Source: Hydrogenovibrio crunogenus
GTDB taxonomy: Bacteria > Pseudomonadota > Gammaproteobacteria > Thiomicrospirales > Thiomicrospiraceae
Direction of reading: 5' to 3'
Length of the DNA stretch: 64,000 nt
Assembly: GCF_004786015.1 (NCBI RefSeq)
Contig: NZ_CP032096.1
Span: 2,356,001-2,420,000, forward strand
In this document: piece after piece, positions 19,404-29,083 of the stretch
Position numbering within the stretch: position 1 is the first letter of the stretch
Layout: each line of letters opens with the position of its first letter
Program-made: the position numbers and the translations under genes
Notes under the pieces: generated by a model
Database searches by the model: none
Told to the model about the DNA's origin: nothing
Seen by the model: the letters and a program-made list of their open reading frames with translations, nothing else

Positions 19404-19851
19404 CCGCTTCAAGTTGCTTTTCCAATTCGGCAATTTTTGCTTGAGCCGCATCCAGCTGATTCTTTAATTCAACCTCTTCGGTCACATCTTTTTGAATGCC
19501 AATATAGTAGGTCAACTGATCGACTTCATCATAAAACGGCGTCACACTCAGTTCATTCCAGAAGCTTGTACCATCTTTCCGATAGTTTTTTAAAACGGTT
19601 CGAACCGGTTTTGCCGTATCAATCGCAGAACGAATGGTTTTAACCGCGTCCGGTTCTGTATCATTGCCCTGTAAAAAACGACAATCCTGATACAAAATTT
19701 CATCTGCGTTATAGCCTGTGAGTTTTTCAAAAGCGGGGTTCACATAAATTAAGATCGTATCATGATCTTCTTTTTCTGCCACCACTATGCCATCCTGCGC
19801 ATTTTCTACCAGTTGCAACAAGGTGCCATAACGTAATTTCGTATCTTTCAT
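19393..19851 (-). CDS. short LOV-domain blue-light photoreceptor
   Basis: 152 residues from the ATG at 19851, which has GGGAT at usable spacing; the frame opens at 19881. It is a single LOV/PAS domain. Numbered from the 19881 start, it has the photoactive Cys67 in DCRFLQG (usual consensus NCRFLQ), N99 in NYRKDG, N109 in FWNEL and Q130 in IGIQKDVT, all FMN-contact positions. A short C-terminal coiled coil (LDAAQAKIAELEKQLEAG) probably dimerises it. No output domain is fused. It is convergent with merR beside the photolyase cluster. Confidence 0.85.
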   Translation of the reverse strand: MKDTKLRYGTLLQLVENAQDGIVVAEKEDHDTILIYVNPAFEKLTGYNADEILYQDCRFLQGNDTEPDAVKTIRSAIDTAKPVRTVLKNYRKDGTSFWNELSVTPFYDEVDQLTYYIGIQKDVTEEVELKNQLDAAQAKIAELEKQLEAGKV

Positions 19852-20060
19852 AACCATGCATCCCATTTCAAGTGAATTCATTCTAGCGGAGTTATCTTAA
19901 TAAAAAAATAGCAAGATTAAGGTTTTATCGAAAAAGACAAAGCTTATCAGCTCCCTTATGATTCCCTCATACCCGAGAAGAAGACTAGGTTATTTACAAC
20001 TGACGGCTGCAATCCGTTATCATATAGCCATTGTTTTAACCACTTTAGCAAGGATTTGTA

Positions 20061-20945
20061 ATGAAAAAAATCGTCCTAACCCGTTCTTTGGTCGGTTTAA
20101 TCAGTGGCCTCTTTTTATTGACAGGCTGTGATGACGCTTCTTCAACTCGTTCAGCCGACAAAAAGACTCCTGCTACTGCTGAATCAAAATCCCAAACAAC
20201 CGATAAAATGACGACAGCCGTCCCCCAAAAGGCTTCAGTTCCCTCTTCCGCTCCAGTTGAGCCTCAAAAACCTTCCTTAAAGCTGGAAACTCCACCAAAA
20301 TTTAAAGCGTTCGCTGCGGGCCCCCCTAGAAAACAAGCTTTTTTCGAGTTTATGACGCCTTTAATTCACCAAGCGAATCAACAAGTCATGAAAAAGCGTG
20401 ACCATCTCAAATCATTAATCGCCGCACAAACGCTTTCAAAAACCGACCAGGCCTGGCTGAAAAAGGAAGGGGATTTATATGGATTGGAAGATTTAAACCC
20501 GACTCAAACGTCGGATTTGAAAGCATTGCTTACCCGAATCGATGTCGTTCCGACCTCGCTGGCACTTGCCCAAGCAGCAAATGAAAGTGCCTGGGGCACA
20601 TCTCGCTTTGCTCGACAAGCCAACAACTATTTTGGACAGTGGTGTTTTTCAAAAGGATGCGGATTGGTTCCAAAGCAACGAAGCAAGGGAGCCATTCATG
20701 AAGTTAGAGCGTTTGACCACCCTTACTACTCTGTCAAAAGCTATATTCATAACTTGAATAGCCATCGCACCTATGCCCAATTGAGAAAGATTCGTGCTCA
20801 GCTTCGTCAAAAGAAGCAACCTTTAACCGGACTGAAAATGACAGAAGGATTGGTGAATTACTCCGCTCGAAAACATGAATATGTTGAGGAATTACAAAGC
20901 ATGATTCGTTACAATAAACTTACACAATACAACCAGAAATCATAA
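20061..20945 (+). CDS. Bax-like glucosaminidase-domain lipoprotein
   Basis: 294 residues with a lipoprotein signal (FLLTGC lipobox, lipidated Cys at about residue 23), a Pro/Thr/Ser-rich linker to residue 95, and a mannosyl-glycoprotein endo-beta-N-acetylglucosaminidase fold ([46 protein letters not shown]). The E in QAANESAWG is the expected catalytic acid. A peptidoglycan hydrolase anchored in the outer membrane is likely. Confidence 0.88.
   Translation: MKKIVLTRSLVGLISGLFLLTGCDDASSTRSADKKTPATAESKSQTTDKMTTAVPQKASVPSSAPVEPQKPSLKLETPPKFKAFAAGPPRKQAFFEFMTPLIHQANQQVMKKRDHLKSLIAAQTLSKTDQAWLKKEGDLYGLEDLNPTQTSDLKALLTRIDVVPTSLALAQAANESAWGTSRFARQANNYFGQWCFSKGCGLVPKQRSKGAIHEVRAFDHPYYSVKSYIHNLNSHRTYAQLRKIRAQLRQKKQPLTGLKMTEGLVNYSARKHEYVEELQSMIRYNKLTQYNQKS
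20447..20456. repeat. CCAGGCCTGG palindrome, copy 5
   Basis: Inside the Bax-like gene, Gln-Ala-Trp again. Confidence 0.8.
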
Positions 20946-20962
20946 CTTACAAAGGATTGACC

Positions 20963-21484
20963 ATGCCATTACTCGATAGTTTTACCGTTGATCATAAAAT
21001 CATGAATGCGCCGGCCGTCCGAGTTGCTAAAACCATGAAAACACCCGGTGGTGATACCATCACTGTTTTCGATTTACGTTTTAACAAACCAAATGTCGAC
21101 ATGATGGGCGAAAAGGGCATTCATACCTTAGAGCATTTATTTGCCGGATTTATTCGCACTCACCTAAATGCTGATGATGTAGAAATCATTGATGTGTCAC
21201 CAATGGGCTGCCGCACTGGGTTTTACATGAGCGTCATAGGTACACCGGATGAAAAACGTGTGGCCGACGCTTGGATGAAAGCCATGCAAGACGTGCTGAA
21301 CGTTGAAAAAATGCAAGACATTCCTGAATTAAATGAATATCAATGTGGCACCTACAAAATGCATTCTTTAGAAGAGGCAAAATCCATTGCCCAAAACATT
21401 CTTGATCATGGCATTGGCGTGAATAAAAATGAAAATATTGCTCTAGATAAAGAAACTCTGAAAGCACTAGGCAACGAAGTTTAA
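20963..21484 (+). CDS. luxS: S-ribosylhomocysteine lyase LuxS
   Basis: 173 residues from the ATG at 20963, behind AAAGGA. The zinc-binding HTLEH and later Cys in [10 protein letters not shown], plus GCRTGFYMS, are the LuxS signature. It splits S-ribosylhomocysteine into homocysteine and DPD, the precursor of autoinducer-2, in the cytoplasm. The next gene, mtnN, makes its substrate, so the two form a complete SAH recycling unit. Confidence 0.97.
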   Translation: MPLLDSFTVDHKIMNAPAVRVAKTMKTPGGDTITVFDLRFNKPNVDMMGEKGIHTLEHLFAGFIRTHLNADDVEIIDVSPMGCRTGFYMSVIGTPDEKRVADAWMKAMQDVLNVEKMQDIPELNEYQCGTYKMHSLEEAKSIAQNILDHGIGVNKNENIALDKETLKALGNEV

Positions 21485-21506
21485 AAGACAGATAAAAGGA
21501 CGTTCT

Positions 21507-22205
21507 ATGAAAGTTGCCATCATTGGTGCCATGGAAGAAGAAGTTGCCTTATTGCGTAACCAAATCCAAAACTTGAACACAGAAATTCACGGTGGGTTTG
21601 AATACTATCTGGGGCAGATTAATGACATTGAGGTCATTCTATTACGCTCCGGCATAGGAAAGGTGAATGCTGCAATTGGAACAGCGTTACTCATCAAACT
21701 TTACCAGCCGGACTATGTGATCAATACTGGCTCTGCAGGTGGGTTCCATACTGATTTAAACGTGGGGGATATCGTCATCAGCCAATCGGTTTGTCATCAT
21801 GATGTCGATGTCACTCCATTCGGCTATGCACGAGGACAAGTTCCAGGACATCCCGAGTGCTACCTTGCCGATAGCAGCTTGATTGACATTGCTAAACGCA
21901 GCATAGATGCCTTGCAGGAAGTCACGCATATGCATGGTCTGATTGCCACCGGTGATCGCTTTATGCACCTGCCTGAAGATGTCGCCACCACCCGAGAAAA
22001 CTTTCCCGACATGATTGCTTGCGAAATGGAGGCTGCTGCCGTTGCGCAGACCTGCCATGCATTTGAAACGCCTTTTGTGATCATTCGTTCTTTATCGGAT
22101 ATTGCAGGCAAAGAAAATGCCGTGACGTTTGAACAGTATCTGGATAAGGCTGCCACTCATTCGGCACGCCTTATACTGGAAATGTTAAACCACTTAAAAC
22201 CTTAA
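21507..22205 (+). CDS. mtnN: 5'-methylthioadenosine/S-adenosylhomocysteine nucleosidase
   Basis: 232 residues, the usual length. It opens KVAIIGAMEEEVALLRNQI and has the substrate-site VINTGSAGGF, DVDVTPFGYARGQVPG and CEMEAAAVAQTC (with the catalytic acid region VIIRSLSDIAG). It removes adenine from SAH and MTA, feeding LuxS and methionine salvage. It lies 22 bp after luxS and is followed by a terminator. Confidence 0.97.
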   Translation: MKVAIIGAMEEEVALLRNQIQNLNTEIHGGFEYYLGQINDIEVILLRSGIGKVNAAIGTALLIKLYQPDYVINTGSAGGFHTDLNVGDIVISQSVCHHDVDVTPFGYARGQVPGHPECYLADSSLIDIAKRSIDALQEVTHMHGLIATGDRFMHLPEDVATTRENFPDMIACEMEAAAVAQTCHAFETPFVIIRSLSDIAGKENAVTFEQYLDKAATHSARLILEMLNHLKP

Positions 22206-22224
22206 ACGGTTCTGTCTCAAGATT

Positions 22225-22257
22225 GGCCTTGTTACTAAAAGTAACAAAGCCATTTTT
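22225..22257. terminator. terminator after luxS-mtnN
   Basis: An 11-bp stem with one mismatch, GGCCTTGTTAC with GTAACAAAGCC, then ATTTTT. It lies between convergent genes. Confidence 0.8.
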
Positions 22258-22262
22258 CATCT

Positions 22263-23768
22263 TTAAATCATTAATTGCTTAAATTCAGCGGCCTCTATCG
22301 GAGCAGACCAATAAGCACCTTGACCAAGGGTACATCCCCACTCAGTCAAATTTTGTACCTGACTTTCAGAGATAATCCCGGTCGCAATCATACACGCATC
22401 TAAACTTTTCGCCATTTGAATCAATGCTTTAACCCATTGTTGCCCAGAACGCGTTTCAAGTTGCTCATGCAACCACACTTCATCAAACTTAAACTCTTGA
22501 ATATTTAACCCAACCAGCATCGAAAAATTAAAGGATTGCCCTCCTAGCCCGGTTAAAGTCAGTTGATACCCTTGATCGGATAACTGTTGTAAACAATCCC
22601 TTAAACCCTGATCAAAAACGTCAAAACTCTTCAACGAAAACGCCAATTGCAATTGACTGGATGGAATGCCATATTGCTTAACTCTCTGATTTAAAAGCTC
22701 TGCAAAATCTTCTTGGCGCCATAGCCCTTCCATGATTGGAACCGTTACCACAAATTCAGCATCGACCTTTAACCATTGCTTTAAATAAAAACAAGCACTA
22801 TCCAATAACCATAAACTGATCGAAGATTCCGCAGGGTTTCCTGCCAGTAAATGCTGCCATGATTCAAGTGATTGTTGATTTTCATCGGCTGTTTGCCATT
22901 CAATACTGAGATGACCACCAACCACTCGGTTTTCTTTCAAATCAATTTGTGGTTCAACATAAGTAGCAAATTCTGAATTTAAAACAGCGGCATCGAACCT
23001 TGCTTGAATAATATGTTTATGCGCAGGTACTTCTTGCTTTACATCATTATAAAAACGAAATGTTCTTTTCCCTTTAGATTTAGACACATACAAAGCTTCA
23101 TCTGCCGTTTCAATCAGCTCGGATGCAAGCTTCGAATCTTGCGGAAACATGGAAACACCAATACTGGTAGAGGTTCTAACCTCTTGCCCTTCAAACCAAT
23201 ATGGTCGAGACACCTCATTGATAATACGCTGACAAACGTCTTCCACTTCAGTTCGGTTTTCTGTTTCAGCCAGTAAAACCACAAACTCATCACCGCCTAA
23301 TCGGCTCACAATGTCGCCTTCTCGAACAGATGAGATCAGTCGTCCACTGACATGTCGTAATAATTCATCTCCAATATGATGACCTTGAGTGTCATTAACA
23401 GCTTTAAAACCATCTAAATCTAAGAACAATAATGAAAACACACTTCCTTTATGTTCCGTTCCTTGAATCATATTCTCTAAAATATCATGAAGATGGGCAC
23501 GGTTAGGCAAGTGTGTTAAAGAATCGTAATTTGCTCTACGGTATAAGTCCGCCGTCCGCGAACTGACTTCGGATTCAATTAAATAAGCAACATCAACCGA
23601 GTCTGAAAACTTGTGCTGTAATTCGGACAGTAATCTTTTTACACTGGACTTTTCATTCGCAGCGATATCTGGAAACGACTCAAATTTTTGAGGCGATGTC
23701 ATACGACGATCAAACTTCAAGTGATCTAGAAGCGGTTCCAAAGTCGTGTTTTGTGCGAACTCAATCAT
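22263..23768 (-). CDS. diguanylate cyclase with degenerate EAL domain
   Basis: 501 residues from the ATG at 23768, behind AAGGA. A soluble helical N-terminus leads into a GGDEF domain with intact GGDEF and an RxxD inhibitory site (REGD, five residues upstream). The following EAL-like domain has lost its signature positions: LSIEW replaces EAL, LTGLGGQ replaces the DDFGTG loop, and KFDEVWL replaces the KxD region. It should make c-di-GMP and not hydrolyse it; the EAL part may bind the nucleotide or a partner. Confidence 0.88.
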   Translation of the reverse strand: MIEFAQNTTLEPLLDHLKFDRRMTSPQKFESFPDIAANEKSSVKRLLSELQHKFSDSVDVAYLIESEVSSRTADLYRRANYDSLTHLPNRAHLHDILENMIQGTEHKGSVFSLLFLDLDGFKAVNDTQGHHIGDELLRHVSGRLISSVREGDIVSRLGGDEFVVLLAETENRTEVEDVCQRIINEVSRPYWFEGQEVRTSTSIGVSMFPQDSKLASELIETADEALYVSKSKGKRTFRFYNDVKQEVPAHKHIIQARFDAAVLNSEFATYVEPQIDLKENRVVGGHLSIEWQTADENQQSLESWQHLLAGNPAESSISLWLLDSACFYLKQWLKVDAEFVVTVPIMEGLWRQEDFAELLNQRVKQYGIPSSQLQLAFSLKSFDVFDQGLRDCLQQLSDQGYQLTLTGLGGQSFNFSMLVGLNIQEFKFDEVWLHEQLETRSGQQWVKALIQMAKSLDACMIATGIISESQVQNLTEWGCTLGQGAYWSAPIEAAEFKQLMI

Positions 23769-23957
23769 ATTATTATTCCTTACATCCCTTGCCTTACCTG
23801 AAAAGCAAATTGAAATGTCTGTTAAAAATTTTGCTGACATTCATTGTTATTTTTCAGAAATGGATAAAATCCACTATAATTGCCTTCAAGTTTTCATATT
23901 GTCGGCCGATAAATTTGGCTGTTTCTTTTTACGGATTCAATAAGCAAGGGGAATGCC

Positions 23958-25139
23958 ATGTTGCAAATCGGTACCACGTTTTCAAAGACCGCTACTAAAA
24001 TTTTATTGTGTGGTGCAGGCGAACTGGGAAAGGAAGTAGCGATTGAAGCGCAGCGACTTGGACTCGAGGTGATTGCCTTAGATCGATATGAAAATGCACC
24101 GGCGATGCAAGTGTCAGATCGCAGCTACACCTTAAGCATGTTGGACGGAAAGGCTCTTCGACAAATCATCGAAAAAGAAAAGCCTGACTATATTGTGCCG
24201 GAAATCGAAGCCATCGCAACCGACACCCTCGCTGAGTTGGAACAGGAAGGCTTTAACATTATTCCATCTGCCAAAGCCACTCAACTCACTATGAATCGAG
24301 AAGGCATCCGTCGCTTAGCTGCAGAAGATCTTGACATTCCAACCAGCCCTTATGCGTTTGCAGACAATAAAAAAGACTTTATCGCAGCCGTAGAAACCAT
24401 TGGCATGCCCTGTGTAGTCAAACCAATCATGAGTTCATCAGGAAAAGGGCAAAGCGTCATAAAGTCGACAGCTGACATAGAGTCAGCCTGGCACTATGCA
24501 CAAGAAGGCGGACGTGCCGGTAAAGGAAAAGTGATTATCGAAGGGTTTGTTGATTTTGACTATGAAATCACCTTATTGACGATCCGTCATAAAAATGGCA
24601 CCAGCTTTTGCGCGCCAATAGGCCATATTCAAGAAGACGGTGATTATCGTCAGTCCTGGCAGCCGCACCCAATGTCTGATATAGCTATTCAGTCAGCGGA
24701 AAAAATTGCCATCAAAATTACCGATGCTCTTGGCGGCTGGGGGTTATTTGGCGTTGAATTATTCATTAAAGATGATCAAGTCATCTTCAGTGAAGTTTCG
24801 CCGCGCCCTCATGATACAGGTTTGGTTACTTTAATCTCTCAAGATTTATCTGAATTTGCACTGCATCTAAGAGCGATTTTAGGGTTACCGATTCCAAACA
24901 TTACACAGCATGGCCCTTCTGCTTCCAGCGTTATCCTTCCAACAGGCCACTCAACAACAACTCAATTTAGTGGACTTGAAGAGGCATTAAAAGAACCGGA
25001 CACTCAAATCCGATTATTCGGTAAACCAGAAATTGCCGGTCGTCGTAGGATGGGGGTTGCGCTCGCGCGCGATATCACGATTGAAAAAGCCATTGAAAAA
25101 GCCAAAGCATCAGCTCAAGCAGTAAAGGTGGAATTCTAA
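23958..25139 (+). CDS. purT: formate-dependent phosphoribosylglycinamide formyltransferase
   Basis: A 393-residue ATP-grasp enzyme that formylates GAR with formate and ATP, the third step of purine synthesis. It has the N-terminal [17 protein letters not shown], glycine-rich [10 protein letters not shown], and the metal/ATP acidic cluster in [23 protein letters not shown]. The start follows AGGGGAA. Standalone gene. Confidence 0.96.
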   Translation: MLQIGTTFSKTATKILLCGAGELGKEVAIEAQRLGLEVIALDRYENAPAMQVSDRSYTLSMLDGKALRQIIEKEKPDYIVPEIEAIATDTLAELEQEGFNIIPSAKATQLTMNREGIRRLAAEDLDIPTSPYAFADNKKDFIAAVETIGMPCVVKPIMSSSGKGQSVIKSTADIESAWHYAQEGGRAGKGKVIIEGFVDFDYEITLLTIRHKNGTSFCAPIGHIQEDGDYRQSWQPHPMSDIAIQSAEKIAIKITDALGGWGLFGVELFIKDDQVIFSEVSPRPHDTGLVTLISQDLSEFALHLRAILGLPIPNITQHGPSASSVILPTGHSTTTQFSGLEEALKEPDTQIRLFGKPEIAGRRRMGVALARDITIEKAIEKAKASAQAVKVEF

Positions 25140-25302
25140 ACGCCTTTAGTTGTCACTTTTATGCCGTGCTTAACTCAAACACGTATTAAAAGTGACCCTT
25201 TCAAAACGTCATTGCCAAATAACTGACAATCTTTATCACCTCCAGCCAATTCTTTTCTTTATTCAAACAACGCCACTCAAGACAAACACAAATAAACAAT
25301 AA

Positions 25303-25335
25303 ATATCAATAACTTAACAACAACTTTATTGATAT
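25303..25335. repeat. 10-bp inverted repeat adjoining the sigma-54-like promoter
   Basis: ATATCAATAA at 25303-25312 and TTATTGATAT at 25326-25335, with a 13-bp loop. The right arm ends on the T of the -24 element. Confidence 0.6.
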
Positions 25336-25350
25336 GGCATGCTGTCTGCT
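25335..25350 (+). promoter_or_regulatory. candidate sigma-54 promoter for fliS-like gene
   Basis: TGGCAT-GCTGT-CTGCT places GG and GC exactly 10 bp apart, as sigma-54 -24/-12 elements require. It lies about 100 bp upstream of the start codon. Sigma-54 control of flagellar genes is usual in gammaproteobacteria. Confidence 0.5.
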
Positions 25351-25456
25351 ACTCGACCCTTAGCAGAATAACTTTAGAACTTTCTATGATTCTGTAAAAG
25401 ACAGAAAGAATTTTTTAAATGTTCAATAAATCAGATGACCGCACAGGAGCATGATT

Positions 25457-25891
25457 ATGACAACGAATCAAACAATGACATCAGATGTAAAAGCCCCTAT
25501 TCTTCAAGAATACAACCGTAACCCAGATACAGAGTCAAAATTGGCTGACAATCCAAGCAAGACCATTCTTTTACTACTACAAGGCGTGGTAGATAAAGGA
25601 AACTTAGCAAAAGTCTGTCATCAAAGTAATGCTTTGGTCGAAAAAGGCTTCCACTTAGGCCGAATGACAACGATTTTAGACGCTTTACGTGATCGTTTAT
25701 CCATGTCAGAAAATACGCCTTTGGCATATGATTTAGATGAATTATATCGTTACGCCGATAAATCCATTCAAGAAGCCGTTTTTGAAAAGGATTCCTTCTA
25801 TTTAGACAGCGCCATTGAAATCCTAACCGAAGTGCGTGATGCCTGGTTAGAAATGATGCACCAAACAGGCCAGTTAGCCGAAAACGGTTAA
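25457..25891 (+). CDS. FliS-like flagellar export chaperone
   Basis: 144 residues from the ATG at 25457 (AGGAG at correct spacing; the ATG at 25451 is too close). The C-terminal half matches the FliS helical pattern (DELYRYADKSIQEAVFEKD, EILTEVRDAWLEM), and the middle has the FliS-type N-helix region (NPSKTILLLLQGVVDKGNL). FliS binds the flagellin C-terminus and prevents early polymerisation. No fliD or flagellin is adjacent, so this is either a displaced copy or a paralogue with another client. Confidence 0.7.
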   Translation: MTTNQTMTSDVKAPILQEYNRNPDTESKLADNPSKTILLLLQGVVDKGNLAKVCHQSNALVEKGFHLGRMTTILDALRDRLSMSENTPLAYDLDELYRYADKSIQEAVFEKDSFYLDSAIEILTEVRDAWLEMMHQTGQLAENG

Positions 25892-25906
25892 TTATCCGCC
25901 TTAATT

Positions 25907-25947
25907 AGAGCCGGTTTCTCCTCCTTTTTCCGGCTCTTTTTATTTTT
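25907..25947 (+). terminator. terminator after fliS-like gene
   Basis: Stem AGAGCCGG with CCGGCTCT followed by a T-rich run. Confidence 0.9.
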
Positions 25948-26071
25948 TCATTTCCTAACATATCTCTTCTCGACCTTATTCCTGACTTAAGCCTTAACAT
26001 AATTATAAACTACATTACAAAATACTCTTAAGGCATTGAAATAAAACACAATAAGTTTAATTAAAAAAACA

Positions 26072-26098
26072 TTAGCACTCTATTGACTTGAGTGCCAA
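26072..26098 (+). promoter_or_regulatory. CIRCE operator overlapping the rpoH promoter
   Basis: TTAGCACTC, nine bases, GAGTGCCAA: the HrcA-binding CIRCE consensus (TTAGCACTC-N9-GAGTGCTAA) with one mismatch. The spacer contains TTGACT (26083-26088), a -35 that pairs with TAATAT at 26107-26112 (18 bp). HrcA binding would block this promoter. Confidence 0.88.
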
Positions 26099-26145
26099 AA
26101 AAAGTGTAATATGATGATATTAATTTTATTAGGAGAGAGATCAAT

Positions 26146-26997
26146 ATGACAAATCAATTGATTCCATTTGCAAACAATCTTACTCCTGGACAGAACATTG
26201 AAAGCTATTTGAGAACGGTTCAAACCCTACCTCAACTTTCAGCTGACGAAGAAAGAGAGTTGGCGGAAAAACTTTATCATCATAAAGATTTAAATGCTGC
26301 CAGACAGCTTATTTTGTCTTCTTTGCGTTATGTGGTTCCGATTGCACGCTCTTACAATGGGTATGGGTTGCCATTAAATGACCTCATCCAGGAAGGTAAT
26401 ATCGGTTTGATGAAAGCCGTTAAACGATTTAATCCGGCTGAAAAAGTACGGTTAATGACTTTTGCGGTTCATTGGGTTCGTGCCGAAATCAATGAGTACG
26501 TGATTAAAAATTGGCGTATTGTCAAAACGGCGACCACCAAAGCACAGCGCAAGCTCTTTTTTAAACTGCGTAGCACTAAAAAATCTCTTGAATGGTTAGG
26601 GGATAAAGATGCTGACACGATTGCAAAAGAGCTCGGAGTGACCCGAAAAGACGTCCTTGAAATGGAAACGCGTCTGTATGGTCAAGATATGTCTGTCGAT
26701 TTAACACCCGATGAAGAAGAAAACACTTCTAAGACATACCCTGTACTGGTGAGCCAGGAACTAGATCCTGAAACACAGCTGGCAAATGACTCACAATCTG
26801 ACCATGAGCTAGGCAGAATGCACCAAGCCTTAAAACAACTAGATCAACGTAGTCGAGATATTTTGCAACAACGTTGGCTCAGTGAAAATAAAACGGGCTT
26901 AAAGGCTTTGTCTGAAAAATATGGCGTTTCGATGGAGCGTATTCGTCAAATTGAACAACAAGCCATCAAAACATTACATGCCAGCATGACGGCTTAA
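26146..26997 (+). CDS. rpoH: heat-shock sigma factor RpoH (sigma-32)
   Basis: 283 residues with sigma region 2 (DLIQEGNIGLMKAVKRFNP, RLMTFAVHWVRAEI), an RpoH box (AQRKLFFKLRSTKKSLEWL) that marks sigma-32, and region 4 HTH (LKALSEKYGVSMERIRQIEQ). It directs transcription of chaperone and protease genes. Shine-Dalgarno AGGAGAGA. The upstream CIRCE element implies negative control by HrcA in addition to usual post-transcriptional control. A terminator follows. Confidence 0.96.
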   Translation: MTNQLIPFANNLTPGQNIESYLRTVQTLPQLSADEERELAEKLYHHKDLNAARQLILSSLRYVVPIARSYNGYGLPLNDLIQEGNIGLMKAVKRFNPAEKVRLMTFAVHWVRAEINEYVIKNWRIVKTATTKAQRKLFFKLRSTKKSLEWLGDKDADTIAKELGVTRKDVLEMETRLYGQDMSVDLTPDEEENTSKTYPVLVSQELDPETQLANDSQSDHELGRMHQALKQLDQRSRDILQQRWLSENKTGLKALSEKYGVSMERIRQIEQQAIKTLHASMTA

Positions 26998-27020
26998 CTT
27001 AATTGCAATTGCTTAAATAA

Positions 27021-27047
27021 AAACAGCGCCATTGGCGCTGTTTTTTT
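27021..27047 (+). terminator. rho-independent terminator of rpoH
   Basis: ACAGCGCC-ATT-GGCGCTGT stem-loop followed by seven Ts. Confidence 0.92.
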
Positions 27048-27067
27048 ATATCCAACATTTGTTTTTA

Positions 27068-27982
27068 TTAAACGTCTTCCACATAAAGCTTCATAATAAA
27101 TTTATGCTTCTCGCCACTTGGAATCCAGACCGCATTTTGCAATACATTACCGGCCTCAACGCATAACATACTTGGCCAAGCATCATTCGGCATGTCAGCA
27201 AATCCCTTGATAATTTCCGGCCCAGGATTCCACACCACCGAAGAACGACCATTACCCTTTTCTATACAAATGGCTCTTCGGAGCTGGGCGTCTTTGATTT
27301 TAACTAGGCCCACCTGGTCAATAAAAACGGAATCGATAGGAGGAGCAATCTTTAAAACATCTGTCTGCTCAACAGGATCGGCATTGGTTAATTTGTCATA
27401 ACAGAAACTAGGTGCCAACCCTTCTACCTCAATTGATTCAACATCTGAAACCGTAAAATAAGAATGAAAAGCCTCGGTCACTTCAATATCATGATCATTC
27501 AGGTTATGCGTTATCAGCGTCATTACCAGCTCGGTTCCGATTTCTATTTTTAGCTCCAATCGAAAAGCATGTGGCCAGATAGCCAAAGAAGCGTCATCCG
27601 ACTCAAGCATTAAGACGACTTCCGTCACGCCCGCATCCAAGTTTCGCACGCTGTCTAAATGCCAAACTCGATTACGGACAAACCCATGCGCAGGAAGCCC
27701 TGCTTCTTGTGACACACCAAACCAAGGCCAACAAACAGGAATGCCGCCGCGAACCGGTTTTTCTCCCGTATACACAGCCGTATCGGATACCCACAACAGA
27801 TCCTGCCCAGATGTATTGCCGCTCTTCGGTATAAAACTTAGAACAGATGCCCCATGTGGCGTAATTGTGGCCTTAGCGAAATCGTTTTCGACCTCAATCA
27901 TCATTAACTGCTCTCGCATGGAAAGATGAACACCTGTGGCTTCAAATTGCTGAATCATTTCTGCTAACACTCCTCTTTCCAC
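27068..27982 (-). CDS. D-hexose-6-phosphate mutarotase (aldose 1-epimerase fold)
   Basis: 304 residues from the GTG at 27982; the ATG at 27958 is an alternative. The YeaD-type pattern is clear: TPHGASVLSFIP, RGGIPVCWPWFG, PAHGFVRNRVW (His general acid), VTEAFHSYFTVSD, and WNPGPEIIKGFADMP with downstream CVEAGNV. It interconverts alpha and beta hexose-6-phosphates. It sits 14 bp after aroB on the same strand, likely the last gene of aroK-aroB. Confidence 0.9.
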   Translation of the reverse strand: MERGVLAEMIQQFEATGVHLSMREQLMMIEVENDFAKATITPHGASVLSFIPKSGNTSGQDLLWVSDTAVYTGEKPVRGGIPVCWPWFGVSQEAGLPAHGFVRNRVWHLDSVRNLDAGVTEVVLMLESDDASLAIWPHAFRLELKIEIGTELVMTLITHNLNDHDIEVTEAFHSYFTVSDVESIEVEGLAPSFCYDKLTNADPVEQTDVLKIAPPIDSVFIDQVGLVKIKDAQLRRAICIEKGNGRSSVVWNPGPEIIKGFADMPNDAWPSMLCVEAGNVLQNAVWIPSGEKHKFIMKLYVEDV

Positions 27983-27996
27983 CTCTTAATCAAGAG

Positions 27997-29073
27997 TTAA
28001 CGATACTCAATCAAGGTGCGTTCCAATAACTCCGAAGGATACTCTCCAGTCACATAGGCCTGTCCAATCGCTTTCAATAAAACCAACCGAATTTGACCCG
28101 CCTGTACTTTTTTATCACCGGCCATTAAATCTAGAAATTGCTGAACACTCATTTCTTTAGGCGGCATAACCGGCAAATGAGCTGATTGCAAAATGGCAGC
28201 AATTCGTTCCTGGTCTGTTTGCGTTAAATCTCCCATTAACTTTGACAGATAAACTGCTTGCATCATGCCGGCACTGACTCCTTCACCATGCAACCAATTA
28301 CCGTATCCCATTCCAGCTTCAATGGCATGACCAAAGGTGTGCCCCAGATTAAATAGCGCACGCAAACCCGCTTCTTTTTCATCTTTTGCCACAATCGTCG
28401 CTTTATTCTGACAAGAACGCTCGATCGCTTCAGCTAAAATCACAGGATCTCTTGCCATCAGGCCTGGTAGATTTTGTTCTAACCATTCAAAAAATGGATA
28501 ATCAACAATCAAGCCATACTTAATAACCTCGGCAAGCCCCGCCGACAACTCTCTGTCTTCCAGGGTATTCAAGGTATCGGTGTCAATAACAACGCATTCC
28601 GGTTGGTGAAAAGCGCCGATCATGTTTTTGCCTTTCGGGTGATTTACGCCGGTCTTGCCGCCCACAGAAGAGTCAACTTGTGACAGCAGGGTGGTCGGGA
28701 TTTGAATAAAATTCACCCCTCGTTGATAAGAGGCGGCCGCAAATCCAGTCATATCACCGATAACCCCACCACCTAATGCCACGAAAGTGCATTTTCGGTC
28801 AAAACGGTTTTCAATTGCCACATCAAAAATCTGATTCAAAACGTCTAGGTTTTTATACTGTTCTCCATCCGGCAAAATAACGGTTTTAACGTCATACTCT
28901 GAAAAGGCTTGCTTCGCTTTCTCCAAGTACAAAGGGGCAACGGTGGTATTAGAGACAATAAGAACCTGCGTTCCGGTCACATAGGGTTTCACCAGTTCGG
29001 CTTGCCCTAACAAACCCTGTCCAATAAAAATAGGGTAACTTCTTTCCCCCAGTTCAACTGTTAGTGTCTTCAA
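27997..29073 (-). CDS. aroB: 3-dehydroquinate synthase
   Basis: 358 residues from a TTG at 29073 with AAGGA at good spacing ([16 protein letters not shown]); the longer frame would overlap aroK. NAD-binding [19 protein letters not shown] and zinc-ligand regions [21 protein letters not shown] and HGEGVSAGM are intact. It converts DAHP to 3-dehydroquinate in the shikimate pathway. Directly follows aroK. Confidence 0.95.
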   Translation of the reverse strand: MKTLTVELGERSYPIFIGQGLLGQAELVKPYVTGTQVLIVSNTTVAPLYLEKAKQAFSEYDVKTVILPDGEQYKNLDVLNQIFDVAIENRFDRKCTFVALGGGVIGDMTGFAAASYQRGVNFIQIPTTLLSQVDSSVGGKTGVNHPKGKNMIGAFHQPECVVIDTDTLNTLEDRELSAGLAEVIKYGLIVDYPFFEWLEQNLPGLMARDPVILAEAIERSCQNKATIVAKDEKEAGLRALFNLGHTFGHAIEAGMGYGNWLHGEGVSAGMMQAVYLSKLMGDLTQTDQERIAAILQSAHLPVMPPKEMSVQQFLDLMAGDKKVQAGQIRLVLLKAIGQAYVTGEYPSELLERTLIEYR

Positions 29074-29083
29074 TCTCTTTTCC

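Larger units (their letters stand above)
25140..25456. other. regulatory region upstream of the fliS-like gene
   Basis: About 317 bp with no gene. It holds an imperfect hairpin GTCACTTTTAT/ATTAAAAGTGAC just past purT, a perfect 10-bp inverted repeat and a sigma-54-like promoter, listed separately. Confidence 0.6.
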
